A stretch of DNA of 64,000 bases from G965207125 sp965207125 (GCA_965207125.1 OZ242263.1:558001-622000); one strand, 5' to 3'. Positions 36,439 to 46,174 are shown, numbered from the stretch's first letter. Translations and numbers: made by a program. The notes: generated by a model from the letters alone, not told the origin.

Positions 36439-38711
36439 CAGAAGCGCCCGCCAAAGGAAAACTGAAAACTTTCCGTCCGGTCGTAATCTTCATGGCTAAC
36501 TGGAATCGACCAGAAAAACGTCAAAGGACCAAGCGCCGTATCCCACAGCAAGCCATAACCGATTGAGGCGCGCAAAGTATTATCATCAGCACCGATAACA
36601 TTCGCAGGATAATCGGTATCCCATAACGACCCCGCGTCGGCGAAAAGCGTCCATTGCAGTCCGAGATCAGGATCGAGTCCGTAATCAGTAATCATATTGA
36701 CGCTCGCGACATAGTATTTATTGCCGCCGACCGCCGAGGAATCACCGGTATCTCGCGGCCCGATGCCAGTGCTATCAAAGCCTCTAACCTTTCGGCCGCC
36801 GATCAAAAATCGCTCAGAACGCGATACTTTCTGGCTTAACCCTTGGATAAACCCGATCTCGCCTTCAACTCCAAAAACAACCCGCCTGAACAAGAAAGGT
36901 TTCAGATATTGCCCGTTAAGAGTAGTCCTGAGGTATTGTGCATCACCGCCAAACCCGGCCAACCCCGAGGACGCGCTCCATAAATAGCCATCCCGCGGGT
37001 TTATTCTACTATCTCGATGATCCTGCGTAATCCGATAATCCACCTCAGAGATAAGTTGCGCTTCTTCATCACCGCTAATAGAGGTCTCGGCGGAGGAGGA
37101 GGAGGAGGTTGTCTGGGTTTGGGCAAGTCTATAGCCAATCCGATGTCTGAAATTATTCTCAGCCCCGAATCCTACTCCCAGATCAATCCCCTGTTCCTTG
37201 AGCGTAATGTCCGAAAACTCCTCTTCATCGACGAAAACCGCAGCACTGCCAGTCAGGTTTCGGTTGAATAAATAGGGTTCTACTATTCCTGCTCTGAAAT
37301 TCGTGTCTAGACCAGAAACAGATAGGTTGGCGCTGACGCTTCTGCCTGAACCTAGAAAATTATTTTCCTCAATCCCGAGTGTGGCCTTCGCTTCGTCCAA
37401 GGTGGAATATCCAACCCCGACCTTGAACGAGCCGGTGGATTGTTCCGCAACTAAAATATCGACAACCGATTGCTGGCTGTTGCTCCCCGGTAGAACATCA
37501 ACCTCGACATTGGAAAAATAGCCAAGATTGCGGATATTCCTAACTGAACGCGTTAGCTTCAACTGGTTAAAACTATCACCTTCAACCAGTTCCATCTCTC
37601 GTCTGATCACCCGATCAAGAGTCCGATCATTGCCTCTTATCGCAATTTCTTCGACGTAGTTCTGCGCAGATTTGTTGATCTTGATCGTAATCGCCATTGT
37701 CGCGTTTTCTTCATCGAGATCAAAATCAGGTTCTATATCGACAAAAGCAAAACCAAATTCGCCCAGTTTATCAGTCATGTTAGATAAGGTTTCTTCAAGA
37801 TAACGAACATCATAAACTTCATCGATTTCGACCGTATTGACCTCAAGCAGTGATTCCACTGCAACACTAGCAATGTCCGAATTAACAGTAACGCTCGAGA
37901 CCTTGTATTGCTGGCCTTCCTCGAGCAGAAAGGTGAGGACGAAACCGCTATGATCAGGCAAAAGCTCACCGGTGGCGCGGATAACATCGATATCGGCAAA
38001 CCCGTTTTGCAAATAAAATTGGTTTACTCTCTGTTCATCCAGCCGCAACCGGTCGGGATCATATTTGTCATTCGCCGATAAAAATACATACCACTTGGCT
38101 TCACGCGAGACGATGACATTGCGCAAGGCTCGATCACTAAACGCCTGATTGCCTATAAATTTCACTTTGCTGATCTTGATCAACGGCCCTTCATCAACCT
38201 CAAATACCAGATCGATTCTTTTATCAGGCAACTCGATAATTTTAGGCTCAATCACCGCAGCATAGCGCCCGCTTTGCCGATAGACCTCCATCAGTAAGGC
38301 CTTACCATTCAAAGCGACTTCACGAGTGAAAATGCGGCGGGGGCGGATATTGAGAATCTGCAACAACACGTCATCCTTTAAAACGTCATTGCCCTCGATA
38401 GCCACGCGGTTAATGATCGGGTTTTCATCAACCGTGACGATCATCGCTCCTTCTTCTACTCTGATGGTGACATCGTTAAAAAGATTGGTGGCGAAAAGAG
38501 TTGAAATGATCTGGTTGAGTTTCTCGAGGGTGATCTCTTGCCCTTCGGCCACCGGCATATATGACCGAACCGTCGCTGGCGCGATCCTTTGCGTGCCTTC
38601 AACTCTGATCTCTGAAATAACCTCCCCATCCTGTTGAGCATAGGGAGACGCCATCACTGAAAGCATCACAGTCAAAATAATCAAACCATATCTTAAAAGG
38701 CCAAGCATCAT
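36438..38711 (-). CDS. bamA: Outer membrane protein assembly factor BamA
   Basis: BamA is the core of the machine that folds and inserts outer-membrane beta barrels. The 757-residue precursor has a signal peptide (to about residue 25), five POTRA domains (about 30-410, the first starting ISEIRVEGTQRIAPATV), and a C-terminal 16-strand barrel with the lid-loop VRGF-type motif (GRKVRGFDSTGIGPRD). It ends in aromatic FGGRF, the usual barrel signal. GAGGAG lies 5 nt before the first of two ATG codons. Confidence 0.97.
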   Translation of the reverse strand: MMLGLLRYGLIILTVMLSVMASPYAQQDGEVISEIRVEGTQRIAPATVRSYMPVAEGQEITLEKLNQIISTLFATNLFNDVTIRVEEGAMIVTVDENPIINRVAIEGNDVLKDDVLLQILNIRPRRIFTREVALNGKALLMEVYRQSGRYAAVIEPKIIELPDKRIDLVFEVDEGPLIKISKVKFIGNQAFSDRALRNVIVSREAKWYVFLSANDKYDPDRLRLDEQRVNQFYLQNGFADIDVIRATGELLPDHSGFVLTFLLEEGQQYKVSSVTVNSDIASVAVESLLEVNTVEIDEVYDVRYLEETLSNMTDKLGEFGFAFVDIEPDFDLDEENATMAITIKINKSAQNYVEEIAIRGNDRTLDRVIRREMELVEGDSFNQLKLTRSVRNIRNLGYFSNVEVDVLPGSNSQQSVVDILVAEQSTGSFKVGVGYSTLDEAKATLGIEENNFLGSGRSVSANLSVSGLDTNFRAGIVEPYLFNRNLTGSAAVFVDEEEFSDITLKEQGIDLGVGFGAENNFRHRIGYRLAQTQTTSSSSSAETSISGDEEAQLISEVDYRITQDHRDSRINPRDGYLWSASSGLAGFGGDAQYLRTTLNGQYLKPFLFRRVVFGVEGEIGFIQGLSQKVSRSERFLIGGRKVRGFDSTGIGPRDTGDSSAVGGNKYYVASVNMITDYGLDPDLGLQWTLFADAGSLWDTDYPANVIGADDNTLRASIGYGLLWDTALGPLTFFWSIPVSHEDYDRTESFQFSFGGRF

Positions 38712-38771
38712 ACTAACTCCTCAAAAAATCCATCCACACTATAATGCCCTTAGCAAATATAGCAAAGAGGA

Positions 38772-39839
38772 TTAACACGGGGTCTCAATGATACTAAGTA
38801 TATCAAATACCGTGACCAACAGAATAAAAGTCAATAATAGCGCCATTCCCGTTCGCGTGACCGCCCCGCGAACAGCGTGTGATAATGGGCGACGCATCAC
38901 TGCCTCAATCCCAAATAATACCAGATGACCGCCATCCAGCACTGGCACTGGCAGAAGATTGACTAATCCCAAATTGATTGACAGCAATGCTGCCCAGATG
39001 AAAAACGCATCCACGCCTCTTTTGGCGACCATGCCTGATATTTCGGCTATTTTAATCGGCCCGCCTATCTCACCTTTATTCGCCCGGCCACTTACCAGGC
39101 GTCCAAGGCCGCGCAACATCGCACGCGACATTGCATAGCTTTCCTGTCCGGCCGCGATGACAGAGTTAAAAATGCCTAGACGCCTTACCTCTCCGTCAAC
39201 GCCGGACACGCCTAGCTGGCCGTATTCAATTCCCGCGCATTCATCGATGATCACTGCCGGAGTGACCGGAATAATACGCTCATTGCCACGGCGCATAATC
39301 ACAACATTGATCTCGCGGCCTGGATTTTCGACAATATGACTACGAATATCTCTGAACTCTTTCACCGAATAGCCATTGATCTCAATAATCTGATCATCAG
39401 GGTACAACCCCGCAATTTCAGCAGCACTACCTTCAGCGACCGCGCCGATCACCGGCGGGATAAATGCTTTGCCCGACACCATAAAAATCACCGCAAAAAT
39501 ACCGATTCCAAGCAGAAAATTGGCGATCGGTCCCATGGCCACCACCAGCGCCCTTTTCGGCAATGATGCTGCCGAAAAACTACCTGGGAGTTCCCTTGTG
39601 CCTGAGGTGCTGTGCTCGCCCACCATCTTCACATAGCCGCCGAGAGGAATTGCCGAAAACTTCCAGCGCGTCCCTTTACTATCGGTGAAACCTAACAATT
39701 CACTGCCAAAGCCCACCGAAAACACCTCGACAGTAATTCCGGCTCGCCGTGCTGCCCAGAAATGACCGAGTTCATGGATAAAAACAATCGGTGTTAAAAC
39801 CAATAAAAACGCCGATATGTTAATCAGAGTATCAAGCAT
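38772..39839 (-). CDS. rseP: Site-2 metalloprotease RseP
   Basis: RseP is an inner-membrane zinc protease that cuts membrane-embedded anti-sigma factors and signal-peptide remnants. The 355-residue protein has the HELGH zinc motif at residues 22-26, one clear PDZ domain (about 115-190, around PVIGAVAEGSAAEIAGLYPDD), and the LDG motif in LLPVPVLDGGHLV near residue 300, with transmembrane segments at both ends. It is shorter than E. coli RseP (450, two PDZ domains), as is usual in alphaproteobacteria. The start overlaps the dxr end by 8 nt. Confidence 0.95.
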   Translation of the reverse strand: MLDTLINISAFLLVLTPIVFIHELGHFWAARRAGITVEVFSVGFGSELLGFTDSKGTRWKFSAIPLGGYVKMVGEHSTSGTRELPGSFSAASLPKRALVVAMGPIANFLLGIGIFAVIFMVSGKAFIPPVIGAVAEGSAAEIAGLYPDDQIIEINGYSVKEFRDIRSHIVENPGREINVVIMRRGNERIIPVTPAVIIDECAGIEYGQLGVSGVDGEVRRLGIFNSVIAAGQESYAMSRAMLRGLGRLVSGRANKGEIGGPIKIAEISGMVAKRGVDAFFIWAALLSINLGLVNLLPVPVLDGGHLVLFGIEAVMRRPLSHAVRGAVTRTGMALLLTFILLVTVFDILSIIETPC

Positions 39840-40995
39840 GATCTTTAATCCATTTCAATGTGGCGCGCGAGACCATCCGGTCGGTTTCCATAATATCATC
39901 CAACGTTGGGGACGGATGGTTTTCAATCTCATTCAAGATATGCACACAAACCGCGACAATATCAAGGAAAGCCAATCGGCCCTCGAGAAATTCACTGACG
40001 GCGACTTCATTAGCAGCGTTGAGAATACATGGCGCAAGACCACCTGCACGTTGCGCCTCCCTCGCAAGACCTAGAGCTGGATATTTCTTTTCATCCGGCA
40101 CATAGAACTGTAACGCGCTGATTTCAGTCAGATCAAGCACATCATCAGCCCAATCAAGACGATCAGGCCACGCCAGCGCGAGTGATAGTGGCACCCGCAT
40201 ATCAGGCTTTGCCAACTGCGCAACAACGCTGCCATCGGCATAACTCACCATGCCATGAATCACCGATTGCGGATGAACAACCACCTTAACCTTTTGCTCT
40301 GGCAAACCGAAGAGAACGCACGCCTCGATGATCTCAAGTCCCTTATTCATCATCGTTGCTGAATCGATCGTGATCTTTCTGCCCATCGACCAATTAGGAT
40401 GGCGAAGCGCGTCCTCGGGTGTCACATCTGCCATTTCCTCAACAGTCCTTGCCAGAAAAGCCCCACCCGACGCCGTCAAAGTCACCGAACTGACTGAGGC
40501 TTCATGTTTGTCGGCCCAAAGCTGAAAAATCGCGTTATGTTCGGAATCCGTCGGCAATAGCACAGCTTGATGACGCTGCGCGGCCTCCATCACTAGGGCC
40601 CCCGCAGCCACCAACGACTCCTTATTGGCAACCGCGATCGTACCGCCTTGCTCGATTACTTTCATTGTCGGCATTAAACCGGCGATGCCCGTAATGCCGT
40701 TGATTGTGATATCCACCCCACCCAGAAGATTAAGCAACGCCTCCTCGCCGAAATGAACCCCTATTCCCATGTCCTCTAGGGCGGTAAGATCTTCACACTG
40801 GCCTTGCGGATTGACCAGCACCACGTGGTCAGGACGGTGCTTCAAGGCGAGAGATACTAACGATGAAGCATTGGTCGAGGCCGTCAGAAGTGTCGCGCGA
40901 TAGCGCTCAGGAAAGCGGGCGATCAAATCAAGCGTGCATGACCCTATAGAGCCGGTCGCCCCCAACACCGCGATTGATTTTTGATTATCATTCAT
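39832..40995 (-). CDS. dxr: 1-deoxy-D-xylulose-5-phosphate reductoisomerase
   Basis: Dxr makes 2-C-methylerythritol 4-phosphate, the committed step of the non-mevalonate isoprenoid pathway. The 387-residue protein has the NADPH-binding LGATGSIGSCTLDL at its start, NKESLVAAG, PTDSEHNAIFQ, LTASGGAF and the substrate block NWSMGRKITIDSATMMNKGLE. The ATG at 40995 forms an ATGA overlap with the cdsA stop and is preferred to a TTG three codons earlier. Undecaprenyl diphosphate synthase, which uses the product, is encoded two genes upstream. Confidence 0.97.
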   Translation of the reverse strand: MNDNQKSIAVLGATGSIGSCTLDLIARFPERYRATLLTASTNASSLVSLALKHRPDHVVLVNPQGQCEDLTALEDMGIGVHFGEEALLNLLGGVDITINGITGIAGLMPTMKVIEQGGTIAVANKESLVAAGALVMEAAQRHQAVLLPTDSEHNAIFQLWADKHEASVSSVTLTASGGAFLARTVEEMADVTPEDALRHPNWSMGRKITIDSATMMNKGLEIIEACVLFGLPEQKVKVVVHPQSVIHGMVSYADGSVVAQLAKPDMRVPLSLALAWPDRLDWADDVLDLTEISALQFYVPDEKKYPALGLAREAQRAGGLAPCILNAANEVAVSEFLEGRLAFLDIVAVCVHILNEIENHPSPTLDDIMETDRMVSRATLKWIKDHA

Positions 40996-41789
40996 CCCAG
41001 CCAACCTAGTGCGATCAGCAGATAAACAAGTGGGACTGCAATCAACGCGCTATCGAATCGATCCAGCAGGCCGCCATGCCCTGGCAGAAGGCCGCCGCTA
41101 TCTTTAATGTCGTGTTTACGTTTAAACCATGATTCGATCAGATCGCCAAAGATCGAGGTAATTCCAACCACCAGCCCTAGAATCACCATCGTCGCAATAT
41201 TTCCCCATGCCAAAACAGCCATCAGAAGCATTGGGACGGGGCTAATCGCGACTCCGAATAATGCGCCAGCCCATGTTTTAGAGGGGCTAACCGATGGTAT
41301 TAGTTTCGCTCCACCGATCATTGAGCCCGCAAAAAACGCCGCCGTATCCGCAAGCACGATCGTAGCAAGAGTCAGAACCAGCCAGATATTGCCTGCCGGA
41401 AGACGCAATAAGGAGATCGCCGCGGCTATCGTCAATCCCAATAAAACTGATACAATCACCGCAGATTTATGGCGCGCCGCCATCGAAGCGACAAGCGCGA
41501 CCGCGAGGATAAGCCCCGCCGTGCTTACGCTGGTCGCAAAAGCGGATAACCCTACCAAATTGGCACCAATAATCACCACAGAAGGCTCGAGAATCATCAC
41601 GATCAAGAGCACAGATGTCAGGTCATTTTTATGACCGCGCATGATTATTGCTAACTCGAAAGCCGCAATTCCGCCCACAGCGAGGCAGAGAAGGTCGGCG
41701 GCAATCCCGCCGAGGAATAAAACCGCTAGCAGTGGTAGTAGAATCAATCCCGTCAGGATTCGAGGGAGAATTTGCGTTGCTTGCACCAT
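40992..41789 (-). CDS. cdsA: Phosphatidate cytidylyltransferase
   Basis: CdsA makes CDP-diacylglycerol, the precursor of all phospholipids. The 265-residue membrane protein has about seven to eight hydrophobic segments and the family signature near the C-terminus (SWFKRKHDIKDSG, then LLPGHGGLLDRFDS). It lies between uppS and dxr in the standard order. The length is normal for the family. Confidence 0.96.
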   Translation of the reverse strand: MVQATQILPRILTGLILLPLLAVLFLGGIAADLLCLAVGGIAAFELAIIMRGHKNDLTSVLLIVMILEPSVVIIGANLVGLSAFATSVSTAGLILAVALVASMAARHKSAVIVSVLLGLTIAAAISLLRLPAGNIWLVLTLATIVLADTAAFFAGSMIGGAKLIPSVSPSKTWAGALFGVAISPVPMLLMAVLAWGNIATMVILGLVVGITSIFGDLIESWFKRKHDIKDSGGLLPGHGGLLDRFDSALIAVPLVYLLIALGWLG

Positions 41790-41805
41790 TATATAACCGG
41801 CTTAT

Positions 41806-42546
41806 CTACCCGGCCACGTCTGAGCGTTTGACATCTTTTTTCCGGCCGCTGCCAAAGCGTCTGTCACGATTAGTATAATCTTCAAGAGCGGAATCAAAAT
41901 CGCCCGTCGAGAATTCAGGCCACATCACCGGAGAGAATACCAATTCTGAATACGCCAAATCCCACAGCATAAAATTAGATAAACGCATCTCATTGCCAGT
42001 GCGAATCAACAGATCAATTGGCGGCAATTCTGAGGTGGCTAGACTTGATTTGATCCTAGCTTCATCTATGTCCTGCCGTGTTATCTTTTTTTCATTCAGA
42101 TCATCGGTAAGTTTTCTCACCGCGTTTGTAATATCGCCAAGCCCGCCATAATTTATCGCCACCGTTAGATTCAAGCCAGTGTTGGATGATGATTTTTTAA
42201 CCAAATCCTCTATGGACTCGCGTAAAGCCACTGGAAAACCTTGCAACGTGCCGACTGTTCTGAGACGCACGTTTTTATCAACCAGCGTCTGCGCCTTACG
42301 ATCGAGAAAATACCTAAAAACCCCAAAAATCCCATCGATTTCCTGCGTTGGACGATTCCAGTTTTCCGTTGAGAAAGCAAATAACGACAGCCAGTGAACG
42401 CCTCGATTCCAAGCATGACTGACAATCGCTTCGATGATCGATGAACCTTGCATATGCCCGGCTGTGGCGGGCAATCCGCATTTTTCTGCCCAACGGCGAT
42501 TGCCATCCATAATCAACGCAACATGGTTTGGGGACGGGTTCAGCAT
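41806..42546 (-). CDS. uppS: Undecaprenyl diphosphate synthase (cis-prenyltransferase)
   Basis: UppS builds the C55 lipid carrier for peptidoglycan and surface polysaccharides. The 246-residue protein carries the catalytic Asp14 in HVALIMDGNRRWA, the WLSLFAFSTENW block and LLIRTGNEMRLSNFMLWD, where typical enzymes have SGExRLSNF. The gene follows frr by 18 nt and precedes cdsA by 16 nt in one leftward operon. Confidence 0.96.
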   Translation of the reverse strand: MLNPSPNHVALIMDGNRRWAEKCGLPATAGHMQGSSIIEAIVSHAWNRGVHWLSLFAFSTENWNRPTQEIDGIFGVFRYFLDRKAQTLVDKNVRLRTVGTLQGFPVALRESIEDLVKKSSSNTGLNLTVAINYGGLGDITNAVRKLTDDLNEKKITRQDIDEARIKSSLATSELPPIDLLIRTGNEMRLSNFMLWDLAYSELVFSPVMWPEFSTGDFDSALEDYTNRDRRFGSGRKKDVKRSDVAG

Positions 42547-42564
42547 AATTCGCTAGGTCTGATC

Positions 42565-43119
42565 CTATACTGTGGTGATATCGGCTTCTTTAGCGGCCAG
42601 CATTTTATCGACGGTGCTGATAAATGAATCGGTCAGTTTCTGGATCTCGTTTTCATGCCCGCGGCGTTCATCTTCACCAAACTCACCATCTTTTTCGAGC
42701 TTGCGCACCTGCTCCATAGAATCGCGCCGCACATTACGCACTGAAACCCGCGTCGCCTCGGCATATTTTCCCGCAACCTTAGCAAGTTCAGCACGGCGAT
42801 CCGCCGAAAGATCCGGCACGGAGATCCTGATCAAGGCCCCTTCAGTTTGGGGATTAAGTCCAAGATCAGAGTCCCTGATCGCTTTCTCAACCGACGCCAC
42901 TAGTCCTTGATCCCAAACCTGTACCGTTAGTAAGCGAGATGAGGGTGTGGATATATTGCCAAGCTGGTTAATCGGCGTTTTCGCGCCATAAGCGTCAACA
43001 GAAATCGGCTCAAGCATCGCTGTTGAGGCCCGACCTGTTCTCAATCCCTGGAATTCGGTTTCAAGCACACCCATCGCGCCCTGCATGCGTCGTTTTATGT
43101 CATTAAAATCAAAGCTCAT
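42565..43119 (-). CDS. frr: Ribosome recycling factor
   Basis: RRF splits post-termination ribosomes together with EF-G. The 184-residue protein has the family blocks FQGLRTGRAS, TPINQLGNIS, RLLTVQVWD and VRNVRRDSMEQVRKLEKDG. Two in-frame ATG codons exist; AAAGGA directly abuts the first (43125) but stands 6 nt before the second (43119), so the second is taken as the start. It follows pyrH by 15 nt, the classical tsf-pyrH-frr order. Confidence 0.96.
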   Translation of the reverse strand: MSFDFNDIKRRMQGAMGVLETEFQGLRTGRASTAMLEPISVDAYGAKTPINQLGNISTPSSRLLTVQVWDQGLVASVEKAIRDSDLGLNPQTEGALIRISVPDLSADRRAELAKVAGKYAEATRVSVRNVRRDSMEQVRKLEKDGEFGEDERRGHENEIQKLTDSFISTVDKMLAAKEADITTV

Positions 43120-43134
43120 CGTCATTCCTTTTCT

Positions 43135-43872
43135 TTAGTCACTGATCAGGGTAAATGTGCCATCGTGCTTGAGTGTTTTTTCAAACCCGCCCGATTCTTG
43201 AATAGAAAAAACCAAAATCGGAATGGCATTCTCGCGAGCAAGTGAGATCGCCGAGGCATCCATTACCATCAGATCCCGCGATAATACCTCAAGATAGGTT
43301 AAATTTTTATGATGTTTTGCGGTCGAGTCTTGTTCTGGGTCGGCCGAATAGACTCCATCGACCTTCGTGCCTTTCAGGATGGCGTCGCATGACATTTCAG
43401 TTGCTCTTAGCGCCGCCGCCGTGTCTGTCGTGAAAAATGGATTACCGGTTCCGCCCGCGAAAATAACCACTCTGCCTTTTTCCATGTGACGCTCAGCGCG
43501 GCGTTTGATATAAGGTTCGCACACCGAACTTATCGGCAACGCCGATAAAACCCGAGTGTAGACTCCCATTTCCTCGAGAACGCTTTGCATCGCCATCGCG
43601 TTCATGACCGTGGCCAGCATACCCATATAATCGCCCGTGGTACGCTCCATTCCGTTGGCGGCCAGCGATATGCCTCTGAAAATGTTACCACCCCCGATCA
43701 CCAGGCAGACTTCAACATGAGAAGCAATAACGGATTTGATCTCTTTGGCGAGGCGGGTAATAGTATCGGTGTCGATGCCGTGGTCACGCGGCCCCATAAG
43801 TGACTCGCCTGATATTTTCAGCAGAACCCGCTTATAATGCATTTTCCCTGATGGTGTTTTTCCCGATGACAT
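43135..43872 (-). CDS. pyrH: Uridylate kinase
   Basis: PyrH phosphorylates UMP to UDP. The 245-residue amino-acid-kinase-family protein has YKRVLLKISGESLMG at its start, the GGGNIFRG phosphate loop, and the FAGGTGNPFFTTDTAA nucleotide block. The start is taken as the first ATG, giving ten extra residues; the ATG at 43842 (MHYKRVLLK) also has an AGGGA site close by and is a real alternative. The gene lies 95 nt after tsf. Confidence 0.96.
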   Translation of the reverse strand: MSSGKTPSGKMHYKRVLLKISGESLMGPRDHGIDTDTITRLAKEIKSVIASHVEVCLVIGGGNIFRGISLAANGMERTTGDYMGMLATVMNAMAMQSVLEEMGVYTRVLSALPISSVCEPYIKRRAERHMEKGRVVIFAGGTGNPFFTTDTAAALRATEMSCDAILKGTKVDGVYSADPEQDSTAKHHKNLTYLEVLSRDLMVMDASAISLARENAIPILVFSIQESGGFEKTLKHDGTFTLISD

Positions 43873-43967
43873 ATCTCAATTTCCCACAAAATGATGGGTA
43901 ACAGAACGAATAACGTCCTTGACCACTTTAATTTATAGCCAATTTACCCTTATGCGCCAAAAATAAA

Positions 43968-44888
43968 TCAGCCACTAAGCTGTGCTGCGACTTCCGCTGC
44001 GAAATCGGTTTTATCCTTTTCGATTCCCTCGCCCAGATTAAAGCGAACGAATCCCTTCAGCGTAATCGGCGCACCGACTTCATGGGCAACATTTTCAACC
44101 ACTTTCCTTACCGGCGTCTCGCCATCCATGACGAAAATCTGATCGAGCAATACCACGTCTTTCAGGAATTTTTTCATCCGCCCCTCGACCATTTTCTCAG
44201 CGATATCAGCAGATTTACCTGATTGAATCGCTTGATCAACCAGCAACTGCCGTTCATGCGCGACAAAATCAGGGTCAAGGTCTTTCTCATCGAGGGCGGC
44301 CGGGGCGGTCGCGGCGATGTGCATCGCGAGTTTCTTGCCAAGCTCGCCCAAAGGTTCAGCGTTGGCCTCTGATTCAAGCGCGACCAGCACGCCGATCTTG
44401 CCCAGTCCATCGACAACCGCATTATGGACGTATGAAACCACGCGTCCTGTGCTTACCGTCAATCCCACCTTGCGCCTTAGGGTTATATTCTCGCCAATCG
44501 TGGCAATTTTTGACGTTAATTCATCAGCGACGCTCTGCCCTGATTCGGGATATTGCAATGCCATCAGAGCGTCTATTGTTGCTGCTTTCACCGATAATCC
44601 GGCAAGAGCTGTCGCAAAATCCTGAAAATCTTTATTGCGCGAGACAAAATCAGTTTCAGAGTTGACCTCGATCATTGCACCCTCGGTCCCTGATGTATGC
44701 ACTGCAACTAAGCCTTCGCTTGCCACTCGATGCGATTTTTTTGCTGCTGCCGAAAGGCCTTTTTTTCTCAACCAATCGACCGCAGCATCCATATCACCAT
44801 CGGTGTCCGTCAGTGCTTTCTTGCAATCCATCATTCCCGCGCCCGTTGAGGCACGCAAATCTTTTACATGTTGTGCTGTTATTGCCAT
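43968..44888 (-). CDS. tsf: Translation elongation factor Ts
   Basis: EF-Ts exchanges GDP for GTP on EF-Tu. The 306-residue protein has the N-terminal UBA-like domain and signature (VKDLRASTGAGMMDCKKAL), the core TDFVSRN block, and two dimerisation-type subdomains. GGAG precedes the ATG by 7 nt. It follows rpsB by 34 nt, the near-universal S2/EF-Ts pair, and probably shares its promoter. Confidence 0.97.
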   Translation of the reverse strand: MAITAQHVKDLRASTGAGMMDCKKALTDTDGDMDAAVDWLRKKGLSAAAKKSHRVASEGLVAVHTSGTEGAMIEVNSETDFVSRNKDFQDFATALAGLSVKAATIDALMALQYPESGQSVADELTSKIATIGENITLRRKVGLTVSTGRVVSYVHNAVVDGLGKIGVLVALESEANAEPLGELGKKLAMHIAATAPAALDEKDLDPDFVAHERQLLVDQAIQSGKSADIAEKMVEGRMKKFLKDVVLLDQIFVMDGETPVRKVVENVAHEVGAPITLKGFVRFNLGEGIEKDKTDFAAEVAAQLSG

Positions 44889-44922
44889 TTTGTTTCTCCA
44901 CTAGATAACGCGTCAAATACCC

Positions 44923-46041
44923 TCAACCGCCGGTCGTCTCATCGCTGGATGGATTTTCTTTATCCGCCACCGATACGCCAGACGTTGATGCACTTTCATC
45001 ACCTTTGAGGTCAGCCCCCGCAACCACACCCGTAGTCTCTACCGCCTCTTGCGCCTCATCTTTAGATGATTCTTCCGTCGATACATCAGGCGTTGATGCG
45101 CCTTCATCCCCTTTGATGGCCGCCTCCGCAACCACACCCGTAGTCTCTACCGCCTCTTGCACCTCGTCTTTAGATGATTCTTCCGTCGATACATCAGGCG
45201 TTGATGCGCTTTCATCCCCTTTGATGGCCGCCGCCGCAACCACACCAGTGGTCTCTACCGCTTCTTGCGCCTTATCTTTAGACGGTTCTTCAGCTAGGGT
45301 TTCTTCCATTGGTATCTCGGCTTCGCCTAGGTCACCGCCCTCCTTGATTACCTCAGTCTTAAGCCCATCGATCACCGCCCCTGATATCAGATCACAGTAA
45401 AAACTGATCGCGCGAATGGCATCATCATTACCGGGGATAATATAATCAACCCCGTCAGGGTTAGCGTTGCTGTCGACAACCGCAACGACTGGAATCCCCA
45501 AAGTATTAGCTTCAGCCACTGCAATCGCTTCTTTATTCGTATCAATAATAAACAACAGGTCAGGCAAACCGCCCATTTCCTTAATGCCGCCAAGAGTCAT
45601 TTCCAACTTGTCGCGCTCACGCGATAGCTGGAGGGTTTCTTTCTTGGTTAATGCTTGAATTTCATCACTGTTCAGCTTGTCTTCCAGCACTTTAAGGCGA
45701 CGAATCGATTGTGACACCGTGTCCCAATTCGTCATCATTCCACCAAGCCAGCGATGATTGACATAGCATTGCCCGCATGATTTTGCGGCTTCGGCGACTA
45801 TTCCAGATGCGGACGGCTTGGTGCCGACAAACATAATCCGTCCGTTACGCGCCACTGTGTTACTGATCACTTCGAGGGCTTGGTACAGCATCGGCACCGT
45901 CATCTGAAGATTAAGGATATGGATATGATTGCGAATTCCAAAAATATAGGGCTTCATTTTCGGATTCCAGCGTCTTGTGTGGTGGCCGAAATGAACACCG
46001 GCTTCTAGAAGCTGGCGCATGGTAAAAGATGGCAGTGGCAT
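44923..46041 (-). CDS. rpsB: 30S ribosomal protein S2 with acidic repeat tail
   Basis: This is ribosomal protein uS2. The start ATG at 46041 has a perfect AAGGAG before it; the frame is open 31 codons upstream without similarity. Residues 1-240 are the normal S2 fold (LLEAGVHFGHHTRRWNPKM, then FGIRNHIHILNL; also VGTKPSA and IPVVAVVDSNANPDGVDYIIPGND). Residues about 245-372 are an acidic, Ser/Thr/Glu/Ala-rich tail made mostly of three tandem units of 36 residues starting VETTGVVA. Extensions on S2 occur in some alphaproteobacteria, but a tandem-repeat tail of this length is unusual. The tail is in frame and ends with a normal stop 34 nt before tsf. Confidence 0.95.
   Translation of the reverse strand: MPLPSFTMRQLLEAGVHFGHHTRRWNPKMKPYIFGIRNHIHILNLQMTVPMLYQALEVISNTVARNGRIMFVGTKPSASGIVAEAAKSCGQCYVNHRWLGGMMTNWDTVSQSIRRLKVLEDKLNSDEIQALTKKETLQLSRERDKLEMTLGGIKEMGGLPDLLFIIDTNKEAIAVAEANTLGIPVVAVVDSNANPDGVDYIIPGNDDAIRAISFYCDLISGAVIDGLKTEVIKEGGDLGEAEIPMEETLAEEPSKDKAQEAVETTGVVAAAAIKGDESASTPDVSTEESSKDEVQEAVETTGVVAEAAIKGDEGASTPDVSTEESSKDEAQEAVETTGVVAGADLKGDESASTSGVSVADKENPSSDETTGG
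44926..45258 (-). repeat. 108-bp (36-codon) tandem repeats in the rpsB tail
   Basis: Units start at 45258, 45150 and 45042 on the minus strand, exactly 108 bp apart. Units 1 and 2 differ at only a few bases and encode VETTGVVA, then KGDE, ASTPDVSTEESSKDE and QEA. Unit 3 is diverged in its second half and runs into the stop codon. The spacing, a multiple of three, keeps the frame when copy number changes. Confidence 0.93.
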
Positions 46042-46150
46042 TGGATATCTCCTTTTCCGGTTTAGCCTCCATGAAGGGATAGAGCCAATTTGGCCCACCG
46101 GACGGTAGCCACCCTTGTACCGGGCAACCACCAATCTTCATGTGCGAATT

Positions 46151-46166
46151 TCAGAGCAAACTCTGA
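46151..46166 (-). promoter_or_regulatory. rpsB: Stem-loop in the rpsB leader
   Basis: TCAGAG and CTCTGA form a perfect 6-bp stem with a 4-nt loop, a few bases downstream of the predicted transcription start and about 110 nt before the rpsB ATG. S2 autoregulates through leader structures in other bacteria; whether this element does so is inference. Confidence 0.35.
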
Positions 46167-46174
46167 TTGAGAAC

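Noticed and set aside
44926..45258. CRISPR-like spaced repeats
   Set aside because: The 108-bp units are directly adjacent, in frame and translated as the S2 tail; there are no short repeats with unique spacers and no cas genes.
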